Positions 40,006-48,592 of a stretch of DNA of 64,000 bases are shown here, piece after piece. The stretch lies in assembly GCF_000612585.1 (NCBI RefSeq), contig NZ_JFCA01000016.1, forward strand, positions 54,804 to 118,803. Direction: 5' to 3'. The position numbers were made by a program, and so were the translations under genes. Every line of letters begins with the position of its first letter. Position 1 is the first letter of the stretch. Source of the DNA: Pseudomonas sp. CHM02 (GTDB lineage: Bacteria; Pseudomonadota; Gammaproteobacteria; Pseudomonadales; Pseudomonadaceae). The notes below the pieces were generated by a model. It was not told where the DNA came from and did no database searches. It worked only from the letters and a program-made list of their open reading frames with translations.

Positions 40006-41220
40006 TCAAGTCCGGTTGTTATCGGGAGTGACAGGTGCGAGCGCTGCGTCCGACGCCAGCATCGGCACCACCTGCGGCGCCACGACCATGCCGGGGCGCA
40101 AGCGTTGCAGGCCGTTGACGACGACCTGTTCGCCGGGTTCAAGCCCCTGGGTGATGATGCGCATGCCATTGGCCCTGTCGCCGACCACCACGTCGCGGTA
40201 CTGGGCGACGTTGTCGGTGCCCACCACCATCACGTAACGGCGATTCTGGTCAGTGCCAATGGCGCGCTCGGAGACCAGCAAGGCCGTGCGGGCATGCGCC
40301 TGCCCCAGGTTCAGGCGCACGAACTGCCCCGGCGTCAGCCTGCCATCGGCGTTATCGAAGCGTGCCCGCAACCGTACCGTGCCGCTGCGGGTATCCACGT
40401 GGTTGTCGATCAACTGCAAACGCCCTTGCCGGGAAGGCTGTGCGCTGCCGTCGACTTGCATGTCCACCGGGATCTGCGCCAGTTGGCCCTGGCGGTCTTG
40501 TGCTTGCTCCAGGCTGTTCAAAGCCTGGTTCACGGCGGCTTCGTCGGCATCGAAACTGGCATAGATGGGGTTGACCGACACCAGCGTCGTCAATACCGGC
40601 GCGTTGGGGCCGGCGTCCACCAGGTTGCCCACGGTGACCTCGCGGCGCCCTACCCGGCCGGCCACGGGCGCTCGAATGCCGGTGTAGCCGAGGTTCAAGC
40701 GCGCCATCTGCAACGAAGCCTGGGCGGATGCCAGGTCGGCGGCGGCGGTTTTCTGGGCGTTGGCACGCTCGTCGAGCTCGCGTTCCGCGATCGCCCGCGC
40801 AGGCCACAAGCGTTGCGCTCGCGCCAGGTCGGCCGCGGCCAAGCTCAGCCGCGACTGGGCGCCGGCCACTTGCGCTTCAGCGCGTTGCACCTCGGCGGCG
40901 TAAGGCAGCGGATCAATGGTCACCAGCAAATCGCCCTTGTTGACCAACTCACCTTCGGTGAAATGCAGCGCCTTTACCTCGCCCACCACACGTGAACGCA
41001 CCACCACCTGCTCCACCGCTTCCAGCCGACCGGAAAACTGCCTCCAGACGCGTACGTCCTGGCGCTCCACCTGCGCCACCGAAACCGCCAGGGGCACCGC
41101 CGCGACTGGTGCAGCACCGGGTGTGGAGGACGGGCGACTCCACCCGTAGGCCGCTGCGCCCAGCACGACGACACCGACCAACGCCCCAGGCAAACGCCGT
41201 AACCACAGGTTAGTTTTCAC
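40006..41220 (-). CDS. RND periplasmic adaptor, MexE-like
   Basis: 404 residues. One N-terminal membrane anchor (about 10-27, LPGALVGVVVLGAAAYGW) without a lipobox cysteine, then lipoyl half-motifs (SRVVGEVKALHFTEGELVNKGDLLVTIDP and GYTGIRAPVAGRVGRREVTVGNLV) flanking an alpha-hairpin (QRAEAQVAGAQSRLSLAAADLARAQ), then the beta-barrel domain. It links the permease to an outer-membrane channel. The channel gene is not here, so the pump must borrow one (for example an OprN/OprM-type protein). Confidence 0.92.
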   Translation of the reverse strand: MKTNLWLRRLPGALVGVVVLGAAAYGWSRPSSTPGAAPVAAVPLAVSVAQVERQDVRVWRQFSGRLEAVEQVVVRSRVVGEVKALHFTEGELVNKGDLLVTIDPLPYAAEVQRAEAQVAGAQSRLSLAAADLARAQRLWPARAIAERELDERANAQKTAAADLASAQASLQMARLNLGYTGIRAPVAGRVGRREVTVGNLVDAGPNAPVLTTLVSVNPIYASFDADEAAVNQALNSLEQAQDRQGQLAQIPVDMQVDGSAQPSRQGRLQLIDNHVDTRSGTVRLRARFDNADGRLTPGQFVRLNLGQAHARTALLVSERAIGTDQNRRYVMVVGTDNVAQYRDVVVGDRANGMRIITQGLEPGEQVVVNGLQRLRPGMVVAPQVVPMLASDAALAPVTPDNNRT

Positions 41221-41516
41221 CGCTGCACCTCTCTACGAATAAAGCCGACTCGAATATTCCGGAATCGGGCCAATCGCCACGTGCACAGCACAGCACAGCG
41301 AGACGGACCACCGGGAACATCGCAACTTTATCGGGAGGGTTGGGGCGTGATAACGGGGGAATTACCGCATACGGTATGAACTAAATCTCATCAGTCTGGC
41401 GCAGATCGATTGCCTGGCCCGTATAAGCCAAGCAGGCGCCTGTGTGGATCGTGCTGCCCGAAGCAGTGGAACCACTCGACCCTGTTGACCAGGGCGAGCA
41501 GCAATGTTTGAACCTG
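41221..41516. other. Promoter region of the pump operon, no gene
   Basis: No convincing frame in 296 bases. The palindrome TACCGCATACGGTA (41363-41376) might be a regulator site. The pump's promoter should lie on the minus strand in the 41221-41380 part. No regulator gene is adjacent. Confidence 0.4.
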
Positions 41517-41714
41517 TCAGTTATCGGGGTGTTCGCTGGCGACTGAATCGGCGGCGTCCACATCCGACATGTCTTCTTCCAACGGTGCATCGTCGTCCGG
41601 CGGCAACGGGATATTGTCCTCGTCGCGCCTTGGGTCGTGGCCTGTTTCGTTATCGGTGCCGCGAGTGACGTCCTGCTGTGAAAGGTTGCCTGGGGCGTTC
41701 TCATTGATGTCCAT
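41517..41714 (-). CDS. Small acidic hydrophilic protein
   Basis: 65 residues; GGAG seven bases before the ATG at 41714. MDINENAPGNLSQQDVTRGTDNETGHDPRRDEDNIPLPPDDDAPLEED is strongly acidic, Pro/Asp-rich and probably unfolded. A longer frame on the same strand in another phase (41381-41791) is a shadow. Such short acidic proteins are common in Pseudomonas genomes, sometimes stress-induced. Function unknown. Confidence 0.6.
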   Translation of the reverse strand: MDINENAPGNLSQQDVTRGTDNETGHDPRRDEDNIPLPPDDDAPLEEDMSDVDAADSVASEHPDN

Positions 41715-41810
41715 GCTGGCTCTCCGGTCGTACGCTCGGGGTATCCGCGCTTACTAGTGAGAGACAGCACAGCATCCAGAGTGCCAGGCAATAGACGAAT
41801 GGCGCCGGTT

Positions 41811-43301
41811 TCAACGCAATTGAAACCAGGTGGTTTTCAGCTGCGTGTACTTGTCGAACGAATGCAGCGACAGGTCGCGGCCGAAACCCGACTGCTTGCC
41901 ACCCCCGAAGGGCACCGACACATCCAGCGCATCGACGGTGTTGACCGACACCGTACCGGCATTCAGGGCGCGGGCCACGCGGTGGGCACGATTGAGGTCA
42001 TCGCTCCATACCGACGCCGCCAGGCCGTAGATGCTGTGGTTGGCTTGCTGTATGGCTTCCTCTTCGGTGTCAAAGGCAGTTACCGCCAGCACCGGGCCAA
42101 ACACCTCATCCTGCGAAATGCGCATGTCGCCCGTCACGCCGCCGAGGATCGTCGGTTGCATGAAGTTGGAAGAGCCGTTGATGGTCAACTGCTCGCCACC
42201 GCACACCAGCCTGGCGCCGTCAGCGCGCGCCTCACCGATTGCATGCATGATGCGGGCGGTCTGTTCACTGTCGACGATCGCCCCGGCGGCGCTGCCGGGG
42301 TCCAGGGGATCACCGGGCATCCAGGCCCGCGACTTGCTGACCAGGCGCTCGACGAACTCGTCGTGAATGGAGCGTTGCACGTACAAGCGGGAATTGGCCG
42401 AACACACCTCGCCCTGGTTGAAAAAAATGCCGAAGGCAGTTTTCTCCGCAGCCAGGTCCAGGTCCTGGCAGTCTGCAAACACCAGGTTCGGGCTCTTGCC
42501 GCCGCACTCCAGCCACACCTGCTTGAGGTTGGACTGCGCAGCGTATTGCATGAAGTACTTGCCCACCTGGGTGGACCCGGTAAACACCAGGCAATCCACG
42601 TCTGGATGCAACCCCAGGGCTTTGCCTGCGCTTTCGCCGAGGCCGGGCACCACGTTCAGCACGCCTTCCGGGACACCGGCTTCGAGGGCCAGTTGGGCCA
42701 GGCGCAAGGCCGAGAACGGTGATTGCTCGGCCGGCTTGAGCACCACGCTGTTGCCAGCCGCCAGGGCCGGCGCCAGCTTCCAGGCGGCCATGTCCAATGG
42801 AAAGTTCCACGGCACCACGGCGGCGACCACGCCCAGGGCTTCGCGGGTGATGGTCGCCAGTGCAGTGCGGGCCGTCGGCGCCACTTGATCGTAGACCTTG
42901 TCGAGCGCTTCGCCGTACCAGGCGAAGACATGCGCGGCGCCGGGCACATCGATGTTGTAGGCATCCATCACCGGCTTGCCCATGTTCAGCGAATCCAGCA
43001 ACGCCAACTCTTCGCGATGAGTCATCAGCAGCTCGGACAGCTTGATCAGGATTTTCTTGCGCTCCCCTGGGGCCATACGCCGCCAGGGCCCGTTATTGAA
43101 GGCTCGGCGGGCGGAGCGCACCGCCAGGTCGACCTCCTCGATACCGCATGCAGCAACCCGTGCCAGCAGTTGATGGTTGGCCGGGTTGATGGCATCGAAC
43201 GTCGCGCCGGATAGCGACGACACTGGCCTCCCGTCGATCAGGGCTGTGTCGATGAATACCTGGCGGGCAGCACGTTGCTGCCAGTGGTTAAGGTCAAACA
43301 T
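41811..43301 (-). CDS. Aldehyde dehydrogenase, PuuC/KauB-like
   Basis: 496 residues, full-length NAD(P)-dependent ALDH. Cofactor motif VPWNFP (163-168), GSTQVG (242-247), general base Glu265 (LECGGKSPN), nucleophile Cys300 (QGEVCSANSR). The type is that of gamma-glutamyl-aminobutyraldehyde or 4-aminobutyraldehyde dehydrogenases. It sits with a permease and a class III aminotransferase, so it probably oxidises the aldehyde that the aminotransferase forms from putrescine or a related amine. GGAG precedes the ATG at 43301. Confidence 0.85.
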   Translation of the reverse strand: MFDLNHWQQRAARQVFIDTALIDGRPVSSLSGATFDAINPANHQLLARVAACGIEEVDLAVRSARRAFNNGPWRRMAPGERKKILIKLSELLMTHREELALLDSLNMGKPVMDAYNIDVPGAAHVFAWYGEALDKVYDQVAPTARTALATITREALGVVAAVVPWNFPLDMAAWKLAPALAAGNSVVLKPAEQSPFSALRLAQLALEAGVPEGVLNVVPGLGESAGKALGLHPDVDCLVFTGSTQVGKYFMQYAAQSNLKQVWLECGGKSPNLVFADCQDLDLAAEKTAFGIFFNQGEVCSANSRLYVQRSIHDEFVERLVSKSRAWMPGDPLDPGSAAGAIVDSEQTARIMHAIGEARADGARLVCGGEQLTINGSSNFMQPTILGGVTGDMRISQDEVFGPVLAVTAFDTEEEAIQQANHSIYGLAASVWSDDLNRAHRVARALNAGTVSVNTVDALDVSVPFGGGKQSGFGRDLSLHSFDKYTQLKTTWFQLR

Positions 43302-43326
43302 GGTGTACTCCCGAGTGGGTGACTTT

Positions 43327-44706
43327 TTATTCTGCGATCTGCAATTCAGGCATCTTCAAGCGAAAGCCACGTGTAACCCCCAGCAAACAAACGAGCCCCA
43401 AGCCCATCCAGCACAAGCCGATGGTGAACGACATGCCGGACAGGCTCGTCCACAGCCAGAGGGTGCTGAGGAACCCCAGGGCCGGCAGCACGGCGTAAAG
43501 CAGGTAGTTGCGGGTGCCGCGCAGCTTCTGGTCGCCGAGGTAGTGCTTGATCACGGCCAGGTTCACCGCCGAGAACGCGAACAGCGCACCGAAACTGATC
43601 ATGTTGGCGACGGTGTCCAGGGTGATGAACAGCGCAATCAGCGAGAACAGGCTGACCAGCATGATTGCCGTGGCCGGTACGCGTTTTTTCGACACCAGCT
43701 TGCCGAGCACACGCGGCAGTGCGCCGTCGCGCCCCATAGCGAACAACACGCGCGAGACACTCGCCTGGGAGACCATCGCCGAAGCAAAGCACCCCGCCAC
43801 GTAGGTGGCGGTAAAGGCCGTGACCAGCAGTTCACCGCCGACGCGCCGCATCACGTCCACGGACGCCGAATCGGGGTCGGCGAAGCTGTTCCATTCCGGA
43901 AAGACCATCTGCGCGCAATATGAAACGACGAGAAACAGCAAGCCCCCCAGCAGCGACACCGCCATGATGGCGATCGGGATGGTCCGGCGCGGGTTGGGCG
44001 TTTCCTCGGCCATGGTCGACACGGCATCAAAACCGAGAAACGACAGGCAGAGTATTGCCGCGCCGGTCATGATCAACGGTACGCTGAAGCCTTCATGGTG
44101 AAACGGTCCAAGCAGCGATACCGGCGCGGATTGCGCGCTCAGGTTATGGATCGAGAGCACCACAAACACCACGATGAACACCAGTTGGGCGACGATAAGC
44201 ACCCAGTTGACCCGCGTGATCGACTCGATACCGAACAGGTTGAGCGCCGTCACCAGGGCGATGGAGCCCAGCACCCACACGGCGGTGGGCACCCCGGGAA
44301 AGTATTCGGACATGTAGATGCCGATCAGCAGGTAACTGAGCAGCGGCAGGAAAATGTAGTCCAGTAACAGGGTCCATCCGGCAATGAAGCCGAAATAGGC
44401 GCCAAACGCCTTGCGCGTATAGGTGTAGACCGACCCCGAATAAGGGTGCGCCTGGACCATGCGCCCATAGCTGTAGGCCGTCAGCAGCATGGCCGCAAGG
44501 GTCAGCAGGTAGGCGGTTGGCAGGTGCCCCTTGGTCATCTGGGTGACCAGGCCGTAGGTCGTGAACACCGCCAGGGGGACCATGTACGCCAGGCCGAACA
44601 GCACCAGCCCGACAAGCCCCAGAGGCTGGCGGAACCTGCGCGACGAAGCGGCTGCGAAGGGTGTGTGATGGGAGGGAGTATCGGCCACGTTTTTTATTGT
44701 ATTCAT
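43327..44706 (-). CDS. APC-family amine/amino-acid permease, PuuP-like
   Basis: 459 residues with 12 predicted membrane helices starting at LGLVGLVLFGLAYMVPLAVF. The conserved APC features 'SGSVYTYTRKAFG' and 'GFDAVSTMAEETPNPRRTIP' are present. Similar to putrescine importers of the PuuP type; the neighbours point to polyamine or monoamine uptake. AGGAG precedes the ATG at 44706. Lies 25 bases upstream of the aldehyde dehydrogenase gene, so these two form an operon. Confidence 0.82.
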   Translation of the reverse strand: MNTIKNVADTPSHHTPFAAASSRRFRQPLGLVGLVLFGLAYMVPLAVFTTYGLVTQMTKGHLPTAYLLTLAAMLLTAYSYGRMVQAHPYSGSVYTYTRKAFGAYFGFIAGWTLLLDYIFLPLLSYLLIGIYMSEYFPGVPTAVWVLGSIALVTALNLFGIESITRVNWVLIVAQLVFIVVFVVLSIHNLSAQSAPVSLLGPFHHEGFSVPLIMTGAAILCLSFLGFDAVSTMAEETPNPRRTIPIAIMAVSLLGGLLFLVVSYCAQMVFPEWNSFADPDSASVDVMRRVGGELLVTAFTATYVAGCFASAMVSQASVSRVLFAMGRDGALPRVLGKLVSKKRVPATAIMLVSLFSLIALFITLDTVANMISFGALFAFSAVNLAVIKHYLGDQKLRGTRNYLLYAVLPALGFLSTLWLWTSLSGMSFTIGLCWMGLGLVCLLGVTRGFRLKMPELQIAE

Positions 44707-44819
44707 TGCTGACTCCTGGAAATTGGAATGCAGGGCGCCGCGGTATGCGATGAGATCGATACCGTTATCCGTTCAAGAGTGAACCGCCCTATGGGCACGC
44801 TGGGCGATGCGGCGCTGTC

Positions 44820-44846
44820 GTTCACCCCCTCAGCGAGGGGGTGAAC
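44820..44846 (-). terminator. Strong hairpin between aminotransferase and permease genes
   Basis: Perfect 12-bp stem GTTCACCCCCTC / GAGGGGGTGAAC with a 3-base loop, nine bases after the aminotransferase stop. No T-tract follows, so it may be a terminator helper or an mRNA-stabilising processing site. It separates the two transcription units. Confidence 0.6.
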
Positions 44847-44854
44847 AGCTCACT

Positions 44855-46237
44855 TCACAGCGCTCCGGCGATCCGCGCGGTGCGGTCTACCGCGATGCGG
44901 GTCTTTTCAACCAGCTCGTCCAGTTCCGCCCGCGTGGCCACCAGGGCCGGCGCCATGATCATGCGGCCGAGTGTGGAGCGAATGATCACGCCCTCCTCAA
45001 AACCAAAGGTGCGACACTGCCAGGCCAGGTCGTTTTCGTTGGCAAAGCGCTTGCGCGTGGCCTTGTCCTCGGCAAACTGCAAGGCCCCGAGCAGGCCCGC
45101 GCCCTGGATGTCGCCGATCATCGGATGGCCGGCGAACACTTCGCGCAGGATCTGCTGCAAGTACGGCCCGGTGTCTTCTTTCACCGTGCGCACGATGCCT
45201 TCATCGCGCAGCGCCTTGAGGTTGGCCAGGGCCACCGCTGCCGCGACCGGGTGCCCGGAATAGGTCAGGCCGTGGGCAAATACCCCACCCCGCTCCACCA
45301 GCGCATCCGCCATGCGCTTGCTCAGTACCAGGCCGCCCATGGGCACGTAGCCGGACGTCAGGCCCTTGGCGATCGACAGGGTATCCGGCTCGAAACCGAA
45401 GTACTCGTGGGCGAACCACTCGCCTGTGCGGCCAAAACCACCGATCACCTCATCCGCGCACAGCAGCACGTCGTATTGACGGCAGATGCGCTGGATTTCC
45501 GGCCAGTAGCTTTGCGGCGGGAAAATCATGCCGCCGGCGCCCTGGAACGGCTCGGCGATAAAGCCCGCGACGTTTTCGGCGCCGAGTTCAAGAATCTTTT
45601 CTTCCAGTTGCAGTGCGCAACGACGGCCAAACTCAGCCGGGGTCAACTCACCACCCTGGGCGTACCAGTAGGGTTCATCGATATGCGCGACGTCCGGAAT
45701 CAGACCGCCCATCTCGTGCATGAACTTCATGCCACCCAGCGCGGACGCCGCCAAGGTCGAACCGTGATAGCCGTTCCAGCGGCCGATCATGATCTTTTTC
45801 TGCGGTTGGCCGACCACCTGCCAATAGCGGCGCACCGTGCGGATCAACACCTCGTTGGCTTCAGAACCGGAGTTGGTGTAGATCACGTGGCTGTAGTGAC
45901 CCGGCAGCAGGCTGAACAGCAACTCGGACAGTTCGATCACCGCCGGGTGGGTGGTGTGAAAGAACATGTTGTAGTACGCCAGTTGGTCCATCTGCGCCGC
46001 AGCGGCGGCGGTCAGGTCTTTGCGACCATAACCGAGCTGGGTGCACCACAAGCCCGACATACCGTCCAGGTAGCGCTTGCCTTCGCTGTCCCACAGGTAC
46101 AGGCCTTCGCCACGGACCATGACGCGCGGGCCTTCGGCATTCAGCGCCTTTTGATCCAGAAACGCGTGGATATGGTGGGCCGCGTCGGATTTCTGATAAT
46201 CCTCGGTCTGGCGCTTCGGTTCGAAGGGTAGGTTCAT
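44855..46237 (-). CDS. Class III aminotransferase, SpuC-like (amine:pyruvate type)
   Basis: 460 residues. PLP site: Lys291 in SIAKGLTSGYVPMG, Asp262 in CADEVIGGFGRTG, and SGSEANEVLIRT for phosphate binding. The start (HHIHAFLDQKALNAEGPRVMVRGEGLYLWDSEGKRYLDGMSGLWC) is that of omega-amine:pyruvate aminotransferases such as putrescine- or cadaverine-using SpuC. It would remove the terminal amino group and give the aldehyde oxidised by the neighbouring dehydrogenase. Exact amine unknown. Likely under the LuxR-type regulator just upstream. Confidence 0.85.
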   Translation of the reverse strand: MNLPFEPKRQTEDYQKSDAAHHIHAFLDQKALNAEGPRVMVRGEGLYLWDSEGKRYLDGMSGLWCTQLGYGRKDLTAAAAAQMDQLAYYNMFFHTTHPAVIELSELLFSLLPGHYSHVIYTNSGSEANEVLIRTVRRYWQVVGQPQKKIMIGRWNGYHGSTLAASALGGMKFMHEMGGLIPDVAHIDEPYWYAQGGELTPAEFGRRCALQLEEKILELGAENVAGFIAEPFQGAGGMIFPPQSYWPEIQRICRQYDVLLCADEVIGGFGRTGEWFAHEYFGFEPDTLSIAKGLTSGYVPMGGLVLSKRMADALVERGGVFAHGLTYSGHPVAAAVALANLKALRDEGIVRTVKEDTGPYLQQILREVFAGHPMIGDIQGAGLLGALQFAEDKATRKRFANENDLAWQCRTFGFEEGVIIRSTLGRMIMAPALVATRAELDELVEKTRIAVDRTARIAGAL

Positions 46238-46283
46238 GCCTTTTCTCTCTTGTTAGTAGTGACGCAAGGGTTGGCAGACCCGC

Positions 46284-47162
46284 TCAGCGGATCTTGTTCA
46301 TGTAGTTCTCGAGGGGGTCTTTGCTCAGCACGCCCTGGGCTTCGGCCAGGGAGTCGATAAACAAGGAAAACAGCTCCGACTGCGCGCCGATGTCGAGCTT
46401 GCTGTAGATGTGCTTGCGGTGGGACTTGATGGTGTCTTCCGACACACCAAGACGCTCGGCCAGCGATCGGGTGGAGTGGCCACGCAGGATCAGTTGGGCG
46501 ATGCGGCATTCGCGCTCGGTCAGGATCGATGAGCCGAAGTTGTTCAGTGCCGAGTGAATACGCTGCTCCAACAGGCTTTCAAAGCGTGCACCCCGCGCAT
46601 CCAGGCCAACGAAATGCTTGCCCAGCACCGCCAGCACCCACGGCGCGATACGCTTGAATTGCTGGGTCGTGGCCGCGTCCAGCTTCTGCGTGAACGCCAG
46701 TGACACCGACAGGCTCAACCCGGCGCTCGATTGCAGGATGTAGTTCAGCTCATCCTCCAGGTGCGAATGCCGGTAGAACGACTGGAAATACTCGCTGAGT
46801 TCGAAGTGATCGGGCGCGACATCCGCCAGGTCGTAGCAGCCTGAAGCGACGCCCTCCACGCACGCCCCATAAAACGGATCGAGCAAGTAGAAACCGGACA
46901 GGTACTGGCGCACATTGCCCTGGGGCAACCAGGGCCCTTCCAACTCGAACAATGCACTGGGCATGCCGCCGTGGGGATACAGGTACAGCGTGGTAGCCTG
47001 GATCGGCCAGATACAACCGAGGGCCTCGAACAACGTGGCGGCAAAGCTTGCCTGCCCGATGCTTTCGGTGACCCGGGCCATCTGTTCGAACCATTGCGCA
47101 GAAGAAAGCCGGTCGTTTTCCACTTCAAAGACTCGCTGAAAGAACGTGAAGGATGCTCCCAC
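46284..47162 (-). CDS. LuxR-family transcriptional regulator
   Basis: 292 residues. The C-terminal 65 residues (SSILTERECRIAQLILRGHSTRSLAERLGVSEDTIKSHRKHIYSKL) form a classical LuxR/GerE helix-turn-helix. The N-terminal 200 residues do not look like a receiver or an AHL-binding domain; PAS/GAF-like sensing of an amine-derived signal is possible. Start is uncertain: GTG at 47162 or GTG at 47123, neither with a good ribosome site. It lies 46 bases before the aminotransferase gene and is divergent from the hydrolase at 47337. Confidence 0.82.
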   Translation of the reverse strand: MGASFTFFQRVFEVENDRLSSAQWFEQMARVTESIGQASFAATLFEALGCIWPIQATTLYLYPHGGMPSALFELEGPWLPQGNVRQYLSGFYLLDPFYGACVEGVASGCYDLADVAPDHFELSEYFQSFYRHSHLEDELNYILQSSAGLSLSVSLAFTQKLDAATTQQFKRIAPWVLAVLGKHFVGLDARGARFESLLEQRIHSALNNFGSSILTERECRIAQLILRGHSTRSLAERLGVSEDTIKSHRKHIYSKLDIGAQSELFSLFIDSLAEAQGVLSKDPLENYMNKIR

Positions 47163-47336
47163 ACCCGGGAAATCATCGAAATCACCCGATAGGGTGAGCT
47201 GGCCACGTTGTTAGCCCAGGCGTAGTGTTTTCGGGCGATTGCACCGGCGCGCGGTAACAATCTCACCGTGGCGTTGAAAGTTTCCTACGCTTGACACTCG
47301 AACGCAGTGATTGAACCCACTTATCGGAGACCCACC

Positions 47337-47942
47337 ATGAACCCCCACACCACCGCCCTTGTCCTGATCGAATTCCAGAACGACTTCACCACGCCCGGTG
47401 GCGTGTTCCATGACGCCGTCAAAGACGTCATGCACACCTCCGACATGCTGGCCAACACCGCCACCACAGTGCAACAAGCGCGCAAACTGGGGGTGAAGAT
47501 CATCCATCTGCCGATCCAGTTTGCCGACGGCTACCCGGAACTGACGACGCGTCACTACGGGATCCTCAAAGGCGTTGCCGATGGCAGCGCCTTCCGTGCC
47601 GGCAGTTGGGGGGCCGACATCACCGACGCGGTGACGCGTGAAGCCAGCGATATCCTCGTGGAAGGCAAGCGCGGGCTGGATGGCTTCGCCACCACCGGCC
47701 TGGACCTGGTGCTGCGCAACAACGGCATCCAGAACCTGGTGGTGGCCGGTTTTCTGACCAACTGCTGCGTCGAAGGGACGGTGCGTTCAGGGTATGAGAA
47801 GGGTTACAACGTGGTGACCCTGACCGACTGCACGGCGACGTTCACCGATGAACAGCAAAAGGCTGCCGAGAACTTCACGCTGCCGATGTTTTCGCAGACG
47901 TTGCGCCATACCGAGTTTCTTGGGGCGTTGAACGCCCAATAA
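47337..47942 (+). CDS. Isochorismatase-family cysteine hydrolase
   Basis: 201 residues from the ATG at 47337 (GGAG seven bases upstream). Catalytic triad visible: Asp16 (IEFQNDF), Lys111 (EGKRGLDGF) and Cys144 in TNCCVEGT. This group hydrolyses small amides, nicotinamide-like, ureido or isochorismate compounds. Its divergent place next to the LuxR-type regulator hints at the same amine pathway, maybe removing an amide or carbamoyl group. Substrate unknown. Confidence 0.88.
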   Translation: MNPHTTALVLIEFQNDFTTPGGVFHDAVKDVMHTSDMLANTATTVQQARKLGVKIIHLPIQFADGYPELTTRHYGILKGVADGSAFRAGSWGADITDAVTREASDILVEGKRGLDGFATTGLDLVLRNNGIQNLVVAGFLTNCCVEGTVRSGYEKGYNVVTLTDCTATFTDEQQKAAENFTLPMFSQTLRHTEFLGALNAQ

Positions 47943-47988
47943 GCAAAAAAAGGGGCGACTGATTGATCAGTCGCCCCTTTTTGCTTGG
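47943..47988. terminator. Bidirectional terminator
   Basis: AGGGGCGACTGA-TTGA-TCAGTCGCCCCT is a perfect 12-bp stem with A-rich left and T-rich right flank, between convergent genes ending at 47942 and 48002. Confidence 0.92.
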
Positions 47989-48001
47989 CCCAGGCAATCG
48001 C

Positions 48002-48592
48002 TTATCCGTTCAACGTCAGCCCCGGATAGGCCCGCACAGGCAGCTTGTGCCGCTGCGGTTGCTGGCGGGCCAGCTGTACCTGCACCTGCGCGACGGCATC
48101 CAGCACGCGTTGCGCCCATTGCGCATCTTCCGGGTCCACCACCACGACGCGGAAGCCGTGATCGAAGCCTTCAAGCTGTACCCCCTCGGAATCATCGACG
48201 TGCAAGTCGATGTCGAAAGCCGGCGGGAATTTCGACGGCGTTGTCGCCAGCCCACGCGCAGTGAGGGCCTGGTTGTGCCGCACGCTATTGACCACGCCGT
48301 CGACATGGATGCCATACAGCAACAACCAACGGCGGATGTAGGACGGCGTGCGACCGGACGAGGTATAGACCCAGACGCTGCAGCCCTGGCGACGCAGTTC
48401 ACGGGTCAAGGCGCGGGTACCGCTGCGCAGCGGCTCGCCGAGCCAGCGATGCACACAGGCTGGCAGCCGGCTGTGTTCGGTCGCGCTGTGGTGCAACTGG
48501 CAGGCCAGCGTGTCATCGATATCGAATGAAATACGGATGCGCTGACGCTTGATCACACGCGTGATTGTGTCGAGCACTGGAAACCTTCCCAT
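48002..48592 (-). CDS. HAD-like phosphatase family protein
   Basis: 196 residues from the ATG at 48592, which overlaps the stop of the Fic-like gene (TGATG). ISFDIDDTLAC (about 20-30) is the DxDxT nucleophile motif; VWVYTSSGR gives the Ser/Thr of motif II and HVDDSEG the acidic motif IV. A Lys of motif III is not obvious, but KFPPAFDIDLHVDD holds a candidate. Small cap type. Substrate unknown. Translationally coupled to the Fic-like gene after pstB. Confidence 0.75.
   Translation of the reverse strand: MGRFPVLDTITRVIKRQRIRISFDIDDTLACQLHHSATEHSRLPACVHRWLGEPLRSGTRALTRELRRQGCSVWVYTSSGRTPSYIRRWLLLYGIHVDGVVNSVRHNQALTARGLATTPSKFPPAFDIDLHVDDSEGVQLEGFDHGFRVVVVDPEDAQWAQRVLDAVAQVQVQLARQQPQRHKLPVRAYPGLTLNG

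Noticed and set aside
38910..40031. 373-residue plus-strand frame inside the RND permease
   Set aside because: High-GC antisense frame of a well-identified gene; His/Gln/Arg-rich with no domain.
41381..41791. 136-residue minus-strand frame around the small acidic protein gene
   Set aside because: Thr/Ser/Arg-rich sequence in a shifted phase; the 65-residue acidic frame has a proper ribosome site.
44807..46231. 474-residue plus-strand frame opposite to the aminotransferase
   Set aside because: Complete antisense of a gene with clear PLP motifs; no ribosome site and no recognisable domain.
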